In this document: positions 1 to 6,999 of the stretch, one piece after another | Numbering within the stretch: position 1 is the first letter of the stretch | How the letters are laid out: each line of letters opens with the position of its first letter | NCBI GenBank assembly: GCA_964619265.1 | Contig: CAZUCE010000012.1 | Span: 53,605 to 117,604 of the forward strand | Length of the DNA: 64,000 nucleotides | Direction: 5' to 3' | Origin: CAZUCE01 sp964619265 | GTDB lineage: Bacteria > Planctomycetota > UBA1135 > GCA-002686595 | Notes under the pieces: model-generated | The model's input: only the letters and a program-made list of their open reading frames with translations | Told to the model about the DNA's origin: nothing | Databases searched by the model: none | Made by a program: the position numbers and the translations under genes

Positions 1-29
1 ATTCCATTCACCGCTTCACGCTCGCTCAT
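1..29 (-). CDS. 5' end of an unidentified gene, cut by the window edge
   Basis: An ATG at 29-27 reads leftward as Met-Ser-Glu-Arg-Glu-Ala-Val-Asn-Gly and runs off the window. A perfect Shine-Dalgarno AGGAGG at 38-43 lies eight bases upstream, which makes a true start likely. Nine residues are too few to identify the product. It lies downstream of truA on the same strand, separated by about 200 bases. Confidence 0.55.
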
Positions 30-55
30 GCTTGCAACCTCCTGGGACGTTGGTC

Positions 56-73
56 GGCTCCGCAGGCGGAGCC
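56..73. other. GC-rich hairpin in the truA downstream region
   Basis: GGCTCCGC and GCGGAGCC form a perfect 8-bp stem with a 2-nt loop. It lies between the end of truA and the strong ribosome binding site of the next gene. It could end truA transcription or structure the leader of the following gene. No U-tract follows it. Otherwise 44-227 shows nothing I can name. Confidence 0.4.
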
Positions 74-227
74 GCGAGGGGCAACCCCGCTCCCATCGGC
101 GCCGCTCGCCGCTGGTTCCGGGCTGCCGTTAGGCCTCTATCGTAACTAAGCCGCACGAGACTTCCCTTCGACCTGGGTTCTCCCCGCGGATCTCCGCTTC
201 AGTCCCGGGAAGCCCCCTTCCTGCCCC

Positions 228-1052
228 CTAGAGGGGCTGTTCCGGGCTCCCGGGGTAGTCCTGGAATACCCCTGCGGCTCCCCGAGGCCCAACCAGAGGG
301 GCCGTCAAGCAGGGCGGGTCGTAGAGCACCCGAAGCAGCCAGAGCCCCGCGGCCGGGGCGGTTGGGCCGGCCAGGCGGCGGTCGCGGGAGGCCAAAATTT
401 CTGCCACGCGCTCGGGGGCCATTCGTCCGCGGCCCACTTCCAGCAGCGTGCCCGCGAGGGTTCGAACCATGTTGTAGAGGAAGCCGTTGCCTTGCACGAT
501 GAAGCCGAGCATGCGTCGACGCACCACCAACCTCACCGGCCGCAGCGTGCGCACGTTGTCGTGCCGGGGACTGCCCGCGCTGGCCAGCGCCGAAAAGTCC
601 TGGGTTCCGGTGAACGCTAGCGCGGCTTGACGCATCGCCGCGAGATCTAGGGGCACCCGCATCCAGTGACACAGCTCCGGCGCGAACGGAGGCCGGGTGG
701 AATCGGTTGAGAGGAAGTAGGCGTAGCGCTTGCCGCGGGCTGCGAAGCGCGCGTGGAACTCACTCGAACAAGTTTCTAGCCGCCGAATGGTGATCCCAAC
801 GGGTAGGTGAGCGTTTAGAGCGTGGACCAATTGATGGTCGTCAAGTCGCGTGTCCACGTGGGCGTTCGCCACTTGGGCTCGCGCATGAACTCCGGTATCG
901 GTCCGGCCGGCGCCATGCACCACAACGGCGCTGCCGGCCAGCGCCTCGAAGGCCTCTTCCAGCTCTTGCTGAATCGTCTCGAAGCCATCCTGGCGCTGCC
1001 AGCCGAAAAACCGTGAGCCGTCGTAGGCGACCAAAAATCGAACGTTGCGCAT
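228..1052 (-). CDS. truA: tRNA pseudouridine(38-40) synthase TruA
   Basis: TruA converts uridines 38, 39 and 40 of the tRNA anticodon arm to pseudouridine in the cytoplasm. The 274-residue product has the usual family length. The N-terminus has the typical VAYDGSRFFGWQRQ block. The catalytic motif GAGRTDTGVHA, with the active-site Asp in RTD, is intact near residue 50, and the C-terminal GNGFLYNMVR motif is present. The first ATG is supported because homology starts immediately after it. The gene follows rpoN after about 50 bases on the same strand and may be co-transcribed with it. The last 25 or so residues are not conserved in kind. Confidence 0.96.
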   Translation of the reverse strand: MRNVRFLVAYDGSRFFGWQRQDGFETIQQELEEAFEALAGSAVVVHGAGRTDTGVHARAQVANAHVDTRLDDHQLVHALNAHLPVGITIRRLETCSSEFHARFAARGKRYAYFLSTDSTRPPFAPELCHWMRVPLDLAAMRQAALAFTGTQDFSALASAGSPRHDNVRTLRPVRLVVRRRMLGFIVQGNGFLYNMVRTLAGTLLEVGRGRMAPERVAEILASRDRRLAGPTAPAAGLWLLRVLYDPPCLTAPLVGPRGAAGVFQDYPGSPEQPL

Positions 1053-1101
1053 CGTCGCCGAATCTTACGCGCGATGCGGCTGTTCGCCGAACCTGCCTCC
1101 C

Positions 1102-2529
1102 CTACGGATCTTGGCCAGAATCCGGCCCTTCGGCCCCGCCTGGCGAAGAGCTCGATCCGCCAGCGTAGTCCCGGCGACGGTAGGAGCTCGGGACCCCCAG
1201 TTGTGTGCGGTATTTGGCCACCGTGCGGCGCTTGGTTTCAAAGCCGCGCTCACGCAAGGCTTCCGCAATCTGATCGTCTGAGAGCGGAGCACGCTTGTCC
1301 TCCCCCGTGATCAGCCCGCGCACCGCCTCCAGCAGCGAATCTGCCGATCCCGAAGTCGATTTGCTCTCGCATGCCGTGTGCTGAAAGAACCGCCGCAGGG
1401 GCAGGATGCCAAACCCGGTCTGCACGTGCTTGCCGGAGACGGTTCGGCTAATCGTGCTCGGATGCAGCTCGAGCTGCTCGGCCACTTCGAGCATGGACAA
1501 CGGATCGAGCGCCGATGGGCCGTCCCGAAGGAACCCGCTCTGACGCTCGAAGACCACGCGCGCCACACGCAGCAGCGTCTCTTCCCGTGCGCGCACCGCG
1601 TCGACCACCCAGCGCGCAGCTTCCACGCGGCGGGTTAAATGACGACGAACTTCCGCCGGCAGCGCCTTTTCTCCGGCCAGCGCGGCAACCTTCGGATCGA
1701 TGCGCACGCCGGGCGTTGAATCGACCGCGACCGCGAGTTCAAAGCTCTCACCCTCGCGGAGCAGAATCAGGTCCGGCGAAAGCGGAGGAGCAGCTTCCGA
1801 GGCGCGACTCCGAGCCGGTGCAGGCTCGAGGCGAGCTGCGCGCGCTGCCAGTCGAGCGACTTCCTCCACGCCCAGCCCGATTTCGCGGGAGATGGCGGGC
1901 AGTTTGTTCGACAGCAATTCGTCTAGGTGCCCCTCGAGCAACTCACAGAGCTGATCGTAGTCCTCGTCGGCCGGATCGATTTGGAGCAGCATCGCTTCCG
2001 TCGCGTCGCGCCCGCCGAGCCCCCTGGGTTCGAGCCGCTGTAGATCGGCGATCGCGCGGCCGAGGGCCGACCGGCCCCCCTCGAGGCCCAGCTGCTCCGC
2101 CGCGGCAAGCAACACCTCGTCGGACTCGGAGAGCAGCCCGCAATCATCCAAGTGCGACACGAGAAACCGGACCCACCGTTCAGCTTGGGGCTCGAGGTCC
2201 AGCCACATGAGCTGCCCCCCAAGCTCCTCCACCAGATCGGCCTCACGGGACAGCGCGGTGGAGTCGAGCCACTCCGCGTGCCGGCTGGTGCGCTCGGCCG
2301 CGCGGCGCGTGGCGACCGAGCCGCCCTCAGGAAGGGATTGGGAGCGAGGCTCCTCAAGCCGAAGGGCCTCATTGCTCTCGTAGGCCGCCCGCAGCCACTC
2401 GCCAAGCTCGGCCACCGGCCGCTCCAGGGCTTCGATCGCCACGCGCATGCGCGGCTGCAGCTGCATGCGCTGCTCCGCGCTCTGACTGAGGCCGAAGCGC
2501 TGGCGTTGGGGACCTTGGTCCGAAGACAT
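1102..2529 (-). CDS. rpoN: RNA polymerase sigma-54 factor
   Basis: This is the alternative sigma factor that recognises -24/-12 promoters and needs AAA+ activators for open-complex formation. The 475-residue protein has the expected order. A Gln-rich region I (RMQLQPRMRVAIEAL) comes first, then an acidic linker, then the core-binding domain. The helix-turn-helix reads LHPSTISRTVSGKHVQT, and the C-terminal RpoN box reads KRRTVAKYRTQLG at about residues 435-447. Region I is more divergent than in Proteobacteria but keeps its helical pattern. No ptsN, hpf or lptB neighbours are present; the gene sits instead after recR with a gap of about 110 bases. Its presence implies enhancer-dependent promoters elsewhere in the genome. 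Confidence 0.95.
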   Translation of the reverse strand: MSSDQGPQRQRFGLSQSAEQRMQLQPRMRVAIEALERPVAELGEWLRAAYESNEALRLEEPRSQSLPEGGSVATRRAAERTSRHAEWLDSTALSREADLVEELGGQLMWLDLEPQAERWVRFLVSHLDDCGLLSESDEVLLAAAEQLGLEGGRSALGRAIADLQRLEPRGLGGRDATEAMLLQIDPADEDYDQLCELLEGHLDELLSNKLPAISREIGLGVEEVARLAARAARLEPAPARSRASEAAPPLSPDLILLREGESFELAVAVDSTPGVRIDPKVAALAGEKALPAEVRRHLTRRVEAARWVVDAVRAREETLLRVARVVFERQSGFLRDGPSALDPLSMLEVAEQLELHPSTISRTVSGKHVQTGFGILPLRRFFQHTACESKSTSGSADSLLEAVRGLITGEDKRAPLSDDQIAEALRERGFETKRRTVAKYRTQLGVPSSYRRRDYAGGSSSSPGGAEGPDSGQDP

Positions 2530-2639
2530 GCAGGGCGCATCGACCGGCGGGGTGGCCGGCCATGAGCCTGCAAGCCGCCGGATGCCTTCGGTTAGGAACG
2601 GCTCCCCCCCCCTGGAAGACCTTCTCAGGAGCAGCCGGG

Positions 2640-3254
2640 TCAGGACTTGGGCCGACCTGAGATCTGGATTCGCCCCTCGAGCGCGTCCTCAAGGACGCCC
2701 CGATGTAGGTACTCGAGCGCGCTGCCGGCCGGAACTCCCCGGGCGAGCCGGGTGACGGCCACCGGAGCCCCCGAGCGCTCAACCTCCTGGAGCAGCAGCC
2801 GCGCGGTTGCCTCGCCTTCCGCGTCGGCATCGGTTCCGAGAATCAACTCGGTGACGACTCCGTTTTTCAGCCGCTCGAGCAGCGGAGCCACCAAAAGGTG
2901 AGCCGGCTCAACGCCCCCCGCGGGCTGCAATGCCCCCATCAGCACGTGGTACAGACCGCGGTAGGCCCGCGAACGCTCGACCGCCTCGACATCCCGCGGC
3001 TCTTCGACGACGAGCACCTGGGACCAGTCTCGCTCGGTATCCGCGCACACCGAACACGGCTGGTGCTCCGTCACGTTGCCACAGGATTCACAGCGCAGGG
3101 TGTCGCGCACAGCGCGATCGATCGCACCGGCCAGCTCTCGGGCCTTCGTATCCCGCAAGACGTGAAACGCGAGGCGTTCGGCGGTGCGACGCCCCACGCC
3201 AGGAAAGCGCTCGAAGCTCTCGACGAGCTCCTCCAAGGGCGGCGGGTAAGCCAA
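2640..3254 (-). CDS. recR: Recombination mediator RecR
   Basis: RecR works with RecO, and often RecF, to load RecA onto SSB-coated single-stranded DNA at gaps. The 204-residue reading shows the helix-hairpin-helix (FPGVGRRTAERLAFH), a four-Cys zinc finger (CESCGN...CSVC), and a Toprim domain with EEPRD and the TDADAEGEATA motif. The open frame extends far upstream, but homology begins at a TTG codon (3254-3252) that reads (M)AYPPPLEELVESF, so I chose TTG. The start is therefore inferred and lacks a strong Shine-Dalgarno. It follows ybaB by 20 bases in the classic dnaX-ybaB-recR operon. Confidence 0.94.
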   Translation of the reverse strand: MAYPPPLEELVESFERFPGVGRRTAERLAFHVLRDTKARELAGAIDRAVRDTLRCESCGNVTEHQPCSVCADTERDWSQVLVVEEPRDVEAVERSRAYRGLYHVLMGALQPAGGVEPAHLLVAPLLERLKNGVVTELILGTDADAEGEATARLLLQEVERSGAPVAVTRLARGVPAGSALEYLHRGVLEDALEGRIQISGRPKS

Positions 3255-3274
3255 GGGCAGTGCCGTTCGGGCGC

Positions 3275-3598
3275 CTAGAACATGCCCGGCAGGCGCATGC
3301 CGCCGGTCAATTTGGAAACGACCTCGTTCTTCTGAGAGTCGATCTTCGCGAGCGTGTCGCGCATCGCACCCAGCACGAGCTCCTCGATCAATGCCTTCTC
3401 CGGCGACCGCAACAGCTCCTCCGCCAGGTGGACTTTTTTCACGTCGTAGTCGCAGGTCGCCTCGACCCGGACCGCTCCTCCACCCGCGGTTCCTTCGACG
3501 GTCATCTCCGCAAAGCGCTCGCGGAGCTGGTCGAGCTGGCGCTGCATCTCTTGGGCCTGCTTGAGCAGGTTGCCCATTTCTCCGAACGATCCGCTCAT
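3275..3598 (-). CDS. ybaB: YbaB/EbfC family nucleoid-associated protein
   Basis: This is a small DNA-binding, nucleoid-associated protein of 107 residues, normal for the family. The N-terminal helix (LLKQAQEMQRQLDQLRERF), the VEGTAGGGAVRV turn and the C-terminal KLTGGMRLPGMF tail are diagnostic. Its ATG overlaps the dnaX TGA by four bases, so the two are translationally coupled. The dnaX-ybaB-recR order is conserved across bacteria; the precise cellular role of YbaB remains less defined than its neighbours' roles. Confidence 0.95.
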   Translation of the reverse strand: MSGSFGEMGNLLKQAQEMQRQLDQLRERFAEMTVEGTAGGGAVRVEATCDYDVKKVHLAEELLRSPEKALIEELVLGAMRDTLAKIDSQKNEVVSKLTGGMRLPGMF

Positions 3599-5280
3599 GG
3601 TTTCTCCTCGATTTGGCCGCCGAACAGGTCGGCGACTTCTTGGGTGTACTCGTCTGGTTTGCTTTGCTCGCGGGGCCTCGGGTCGATCTCCACCGTAAGC
3701 GAACCACCGCCCTCGAGAGCCGCAAACGCGCGCTGGATCGCCGTGCGATTGCGAGAATCTTCGAGCAAACGGCGGTCGCCAGGGCCGAGGCCGGCGAATC
3801 CGAGCTGAAAACCATCGCCCGTACGGCTCACGCGACCGCAGCGCGAGAGCACGTCCGCGAGGGACGCGTGCCGGGCGCGCAGCGAGGTGGCGAGCGACTC
3901 GTTCGACGCGACCGGGCCGCCGGCCGGCTGCGCTGCTGGCTTCGCCCGGGGCCTCGCCTGGGGCTTCAAGTTGCGCGTTTCCTCCGCCGGCGGAGCTGGC
4001 GCGGTGGTCGAGCGGGTGGGCGGCACAGCGGGCGGCGCAGCCGCCGTCACACGAGGCGCCGGCTTCTTCTCGGGAGCCGCCCGGCGTGGGGAAGTCTCAC
4101 GGGGCGGCGGAGCCTGGGCCCCACCGGCGGGCGCCGGCGCCCCCAAGCCCGCCTCCAAACTGGCAAGCCGAGCCGCCAGTTCGCCCAGCGGGATCCCGAG
4201 TTCTTCGCGACACAGATCGAGCAGCACAAGCTCGAGGACCACCCGTTCGGAACCCTCGAGCAAGCGCATGCGCTCGCGGCCGCGAACCAGTTCCTGCATC
4301 CACACTTCGAGTCGCGCGGGCCCGATGCGCTCGGCGAGCTTGGCGCGGTGCGCCAAACGAGCCGGATCGCCCTCGAGCACCGGCGTATCCGGACCGCAAA
4401 CCAGCGCGACGAGCGCAGTCCGCAAATGGTCGAGCAGCGAAGCCGCCAAATCTCCCTCTCGTCCGGCAAACGTCTGCATGGACTCGAGCACGGCGCGGCG
4501 ATCGTGCTGAAGCAACTGATCGACCAGCGCGTCGAGTTCGTCTTCGGCTCCCGATCCGGCCAGGCGCTTGCAATCCTCAAGCCGCGGTGTTTCACCGGCG
4601 AGCGACAAGAGCTGGTCCGCTAGCGAGAGCGCGTCGCGCATGCCGCCGCGGGCGCGCCGGGCTAGCTCAGCCGTAACACCGGCTTCGGCCTGCACGCCCT
4701 CCAAGCGGAACACCTCATCGAGGCGGCCGGCGATCGTATCCTCTCGAATCGGCTCGAGCCGCAAGATCTGACACCGCGAGCGAATCGTCTCGATGACCTT
4801 GTGCAACTCGGTTGTCGCAAACAGGAACACCACGTGCGGCGGAGGCTCTTCGAGCGTCTTAAGCAACGCGTTGAACGCTTGCTTCGTCAGCATGTGCACC
4901 TCGTCGATCAGGTACACCTTGCGCCGCGCTTCCGAGGGCGCGTAGCCAACCTGCTCGCGGAGTTCGCGAACGTCGTGCACGCTGTTGTTGGAGGCCGCAT
5001 CGATCTCGATCAGGTCGAGATCGCGCCCCGCATCTGCGGCGACGCAGCGATCGCACTCGTTGCACGGGTCAAGCGCCGGACCGCGCTCGCAATTGAGCGC
5101 CTTGGCGAAGATCCGAGCCGTGGTTGTCTTGCCGGTTCCCCGGGGACCGGAGAGCAGGTAGGCGTGGCCGATCCGCTCTTCCTCGATGGCCCCGCGCAAG
5201 GTGCCCGTAACCGTCTGTTGCCCGACGACATCATCGAACACCCGGGGGCGATACTTGCGAGCGAGAACCAGGTACGACAT
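3595..5280 (-). CDS. dnaX: DNA polymerase III subunits gamma/tau
   Basis: DnaX is the AAA+ ATPase of the replicative clamp loader. The 561-residue protein starts at the ATG at 5280-5278 (MSYLVLARKYRP), the invariant family N-terminus; the 32 residues encoded upstream have no homology and are excluded. Walker A is GPRGTGKTT. A zinc module (CERGP...CNECDRC), Walker B DEVHML and the sensor SRCQ motif follow. After about residue 380 comes a low-complexity Pro/Ala-rich linker and then a small C-terminal domain, as in the tau form. I see no obvious slippery A-run for a gamma frameshift. The SRP RNA gene lies about 50 bases upstream. Confidence 0.96.
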   Translation of the reverse strand: MSYLVLARKYRPRVFDDVVGQQTVTGTLRGAIEEERIGHAYLLSGPRGTGKTTTARIFAKALNCERGPALDPCNECDRCVAADAGRDLDLIEIDAASNNSVHDVRELREQVGYAPSEARRKVYLIDEVHMLTKQAFNALLKTLEEPPPHVVFLFATTELHKVIETIRSRCQILRLEPIREDTIAGRLDEVFRLEGVQAEAGVTAELARRARGGMRDALSLADQLLSLAGETPRLEDCKRLAGSGAEDELDALVDQLLQHDRRAVLESMQTFAGREGDLAASLLDHLRTALVALVCGPDTPVLEGDPARLAHRAKLAERIGPARLEVWMQELVRGRERMRLLEGSERVVLELVLLDLCREELGIPLGELAARLASLEAGLGAPAPAGGAQAPPPRETSPRRAAPEKKPAPRVTAAAPPAVPPTRSTTAPAPPAEETRNLKPQARPRAKPAAQPAGGPVASNESLATSLRARHASLADVLSRCGRVSRTGDGFQLGFAGLGPGDRRLLEDSRNRTAIQRAFAALEGGGSLTVEIDPRPREQSKPDEYTQEVADLFGGQIEEKP

Positions 5281-5325
5281 GGGCGCGCGATCCGGGGAGT
5301 CCGGGCTGTGGCCGCCCGAACTCCT

Positions 5326-5466
5326 GCCCCCGCTGAGGGTGCGCCAGTGGGCCCGGGTCTTCCGCGCCTGGCGCACGAGACCTTAGGGCTGCTCCGTTCC
5401 CGGCCTGACCCGGTTCGGACCGGCTCCACCGCGGGGAACCGGACCCACTGCCGCACCCGCGGGGGC
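5326..5466 (-). ncRNA. ffs: Signal recognition particle RNA (small bacterial SRP RNA, 4.5S type)
   Basis: The minus strand holds the universal SRP domain IV core: GGGTCAGGCC, then a GGAA tetraloop closed by CCG/CGG, then AGCAGCCCTAAGG. The flanks fold into a rod. GGGTGCG (from 5458) pairs with CGCACCC (to 5337), CAGTGGG pairs with CCCACTG, and an outer GCCCCCGC/GCGGGGGC pair extends to 5466 and 5326. The size of 120-140 nt matches Gram-negative 4.5S RNA. The RNA binds Ffh and targets membrane proteins. Its location directly upstream of dnaX and downstream of tadA matches the scr-dnaX-ybaB-recR order in Bacillus. A possible -10 box (TATCCT) is at 5480-5485. The mature ends are estimates. Confidence 0.9.
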
Positions 5467-5479
5467 GAAGCGAACCAAG

Positions 5480-5508
5480 AGGATACAGCGCGGCTCGCCG
5501 ACACACTA
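5480..5508 (-). promoter_or_regulatory. Tentative promoter of the SRP RNA
   Basis: A TATCCT -10-like hexamer at 5480-5485 (minus strand) would place the start about seven bases before the predicted SRP RNA 5' end. Seventeen bases upstream, at 5503-5508, the -35 position reads TAGTGT, a poor match that falls inside the arm of the long palindrome. Only the -10 box and its spacing support this call. Confidence 0.3.
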
Positions 5509-5717
5509 GATCGGTAATACGGTGCCAGAGCCAAATGCACCGGTGAGATCGGTCCAACGGCGCCCGGGCCGCGCATCGCTGAGGCCGCCGCGGCGTTGCC
5601 GCGGCCCGGCAGCGAAGCTGCCGGAGCCTCAGCGGTGCGCGCGGCCCGGGCGCCGTTGGACCGATCTCACCGGTGCATTTGGCTCTGGCACCGTATTACC
5701 GATCTAGTGTGTCGGCG
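5496..5717. repeat. 222-nt inverted repeat with two apical hairpins (T-shaped palindrome)
   Basis: Bases 5496-5574 are the exact reverse complement of 5639-5717, 79 bp without a mismatch. After a 2-nt bulge the pairing continues for 11 bp (5575-5585 with 5626-5636, one T-G wobble). The 40-nt centre is not a simple loop but two adjacent perfect hairpins: GCCGCGGC around GTT (5587-5605) and CCGGCAGC around GAA (5606-5624). Folded, this gives a long stem with two short side arms. It fills the gap between tRNA-Ser(GGA) and the SRP RNA. I see no coding sequence in it and no second copy in the window. It may be a mobile palindromic element, a processing signal or a structured RNA; an assembly artefact must be excluded. 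Confidence 0.85.
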
Positions 5718-5718
5718 G

Positions 5719-5738
5719 CCCCCCCAGGCGAGGGGGGG
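5719..5738 (-). terminator. GC hairpin directly after tRNA-Ser(GGA)
   Basis: Seven C and seven G residues separated by six bases form a stem that starts at the base next to the tRNA discriminator. It could act as a 3' trailer or a weak terminator. No U-tract follows, and the large palindrome begins two bases further on. Confidence 0.4.
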
Positions 5739-5826
5739 CGGAGAGGGTGGGATTCGAACCCACGGTGCCGGGAACCGACACACACGCTTTCCAAGCGTGC
5801 TCCTTAAGCCACTCGGACACCTCTCC
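5739..5826 (-). tRNA. tRNA-Ser (anticodon GGA)
   Basis: This is an 88-nt cloverleaf with acceptor GGAGAGG/CCTCTCC, a discriminator G and the long variable arm expected of tRNA-Ser. The anticodon loop reads CTTGGAAAG with anticodon GGA, which reads UCC and UCU codons. The T-loop GGTTCGAATCC is intact. CCA is not encoded. It lies 14 bases after tRNA-Ser(CGA), so the two form a transcription unit. Confidence 0.95.
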
Positions 5827-5840
5827 GTTGAGATGGGGGG

Positions 5841-5927
5841 CGGAGAGGGAGGGATTCGAACCCCCGGTACCCGTAAGGATACTCTGGTTTTCGAAACCAG
5901 CCCGTTCGGCCACTCCGGCACCTCTCC
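5841..5927 (-). tRNA. tRNA-Ser (anticodon CGA)
   Basis: This is an 87-nt cloverleaf with the same acceptor stem as its neighbour (GGAGAGG/CCTCTCC, discriminator G) and a long variable arm. The anticodon loop GTTTCGAAAAC gives anticodon CGA, which reads UCG. CCA is not encoded. The shared acceptor suggests the pair arose by duplication or is constrained by a common seryl-tRNA synthetase identity. Confidence 0.95.
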
Positions 5928-5975
5928 GCCGAGGCCACCCACCACCCGGAGGCGATAGGCGAGCTGATGGCCGAG

Positions 5976-6004
5976 ATTCTAGGGAGCGCCGCCTCCCTCG
6001 CCAA
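5976..6004 (-). promoter_or_regulatory. Sigma-70 promoter for the tRNA-Ser pair
   Basis: On the minus strand TTGGCG (5999-6004) and TAGAAT (5976-5981) are separated by exactly 17 bases. Transcription would start near 5969, about 40 bases before tRNA-Ser(CGA). The good -10 box and ideal spacing support a real promoter. Confidence 0.6.
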
Positions 6005-6050
6005 GCAGCGAATCTAGCCTGTGCGCCACGATCTGGTTCGAAGGCCCTCC

Positions 6051-6512
6051 TCAGGACTGCCGTTTGGACCGGAAAAAGCTCTGCATGAGCTCCCGGGCCT
6101 CCTTGGCCCCTATCCCCTCGTGGAGCTCGGCCCGGTGATTGGCTCGCGAGTCTCCGAGCACCGAGCCGAGGGAAACGCACCCGCCGAACTTCGCGTCTCG
6201 CACCGCAAAGGCCACCCGGGCCACCCGGGCATGGATCAGAGCCCCCGCGCACATGAAGCAGGGCTCGACCGTGGTGTACAGCTCGGCTCCGGGGAATCGG
6301 CCGACTCCCAGCTGGCGCGCTGCCTCACGCAGCACCAGCACTTCGGCGTGCCCCGTTGGATCCAGGTCCCCGCGAACCCGGTTGTGAGCCCCTGCAACCA
6401 CCTCCCCATCGATCACCAAGACGGCCCCCACCGGAACCTCATCCGCCTCCCCAGCGCGGCGGGCCCATTCGAGCGCCGCCTCCATAAACCGCGCATCTGC
6501 CTCCCAACTCAC
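6051..6512 (-). CDS. tadA: tRNA-specific adenosine deaminase TadA
   Basis: TadA deaminates A34 of tRNA-Arg(ACG) to inosine, so that one tRNA reads CGU, CGC and CGA. The 153-residue protein has the zinc site: HAE (His ligand and catalytic Glu) near residue 55 and PCFMC near residue 84, plus the substrate-pocket region GGCVSLGS. Its length is typical. Homology begins right after the chosen ATG. The only known essential substrate, tRNA-Arg(ACG), is encoded immediately upstream on the same strand at 6695-6768. The tadA-SRP RNA-dnaX order matches Bacillus; here two tRNA-Ser genes and a palindrome are interposed. Confidence 0.96.
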   Translation of the reverse strand: MSWEADARFMEAALEWARRAGEADEVPVGAVLVIDGEVVAGAHNRVRGDLDPTGHAEVLVLREAARQLGVGRFPGAELYTTVEPCFMCAGALIHARVARVAFAVRDAKFGGCVSLGSVLGDSRANHRAELHEGIGAKEARELMQSFFRSKRQS

Positions 6513-6572
6513 GCCCGCAGCCTACACCCGCTCCCCAAAGGCGTCCCCCAAAAGGCCTTCTGATGGGTGCCC

Positions 6573-6694
6573 CTCCTCCAGTCCGAGCGACGCGCTCGCC
6601 CGAACGCAAGCAGCCCCCCGAGACCGCTGCGTCCTGCGCAGGAATCTCGGGGGGCTGCTCTGTCCTAGCGACCGTGCCGCTCGGACTGGAGGGG
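6573..6694. other. Dumbbell-like double inverted repeat between tRNA-Arg and tadA
   Basis: An outer perfect 14-bp stem joins 6576-6589 (CTCCAGTCCGAGCG) to 6678-6691 and extends by a few pairs to 6573/6694. Inside it, a perfect 15-bp stem joins 6609-6623 (AGCAGCCCCCCGAGA) to 6645-6659, capped by a 5-bp CTGCG/CGCAG hairpin. The outer stem begins at the base after the tRNA-Arg discriminator. It lacks the SRP, 6S or RNase P signatures I looked for. It could be a terminator, an RNA processed from the tRNA transcript, or a palindromic repeat element. Confidence 0.7.
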
Positions 6695-6768
6695 TACACC
6701 CATCAGGATTCGAACCTGAAACCTCCTGATCCGTAGTCAGGTGCTCTATCCAGTTGAGCTATGGGTGC
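6695..6768 (-). tRNA. tRNA-Arg (anticodon ACG)
   Basis: This is a 74-nt cloverleaf with acceptor GCACCCA/TGGGTGT (the first pair is G-U), discriminator A, D-loop AACTGGATA and T-loop GGTTCGAATCC. The anticodon stem CCTGA/TCAGG encloses CTACGGA, giving ACG; A34 is the TadA target. CCA is not encoded. It has its own consensus promoter just upstream. Confidence 0.96.
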
Positions 6769-6781
6769 TTTGTGGGCGGCG

Positions 6782-6810
6782 GTTGTAGCGGGCTGCGAGG
6801 GGAGTGTCAA
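6782..6810 (-). promoter_or_regulatory. Consensus sigma-70 promoter of tRNA-Arg
   Basis: The minus strand reads TTGACA (6805-6810), 17 bases, TACAAC (6782-6787). Transcription would start near 6775, seven bases before the tRNA. This is one of the best promoter matches in the window and may also drive tadA by read-through. Confidence 0.75.
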
Positions 6811-6999
6811 GCGATGGATCCCTGGGGAGCCCCCTTAGGCCGCCGGAAAAAAAAGGGAGCCCCGCGAAGACCGTGAACGCCCGAACTTCACGCCCTTCCA
6901 GAGGCCCGACCCCCCCACGATCGGCCATCCTCACGCTCGCAGCTCCAAACCCGTGAGACCCGTTTCCCCGCGCGCTCCCGGAGACTTAGGCTCCTTCCT

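Noticed and set aside
199..672. 157-codon frame overlapping truA
   Set aside because: It lies antiparallel or out of frame within truA and has an Arg/Ala/Gly-rich composition typical of GC-rich shadow frames.
5496..5717. Palindrome as a CRISPR repeat or an ordinary intrinsic terminator
   Set aside because: There is no spacer-repeat periodicity, and a 90-bp stem with two apical hairpins and no U-tract is not a normal terminator.
6573..6694. Considered as SRP RNA or 6S RNA
   Set aside because: It lacks the GGTCAGG...GGAA...AGCAGCC core and the 6S bulge layout; the true SRP RNA core is at 5326-5466.
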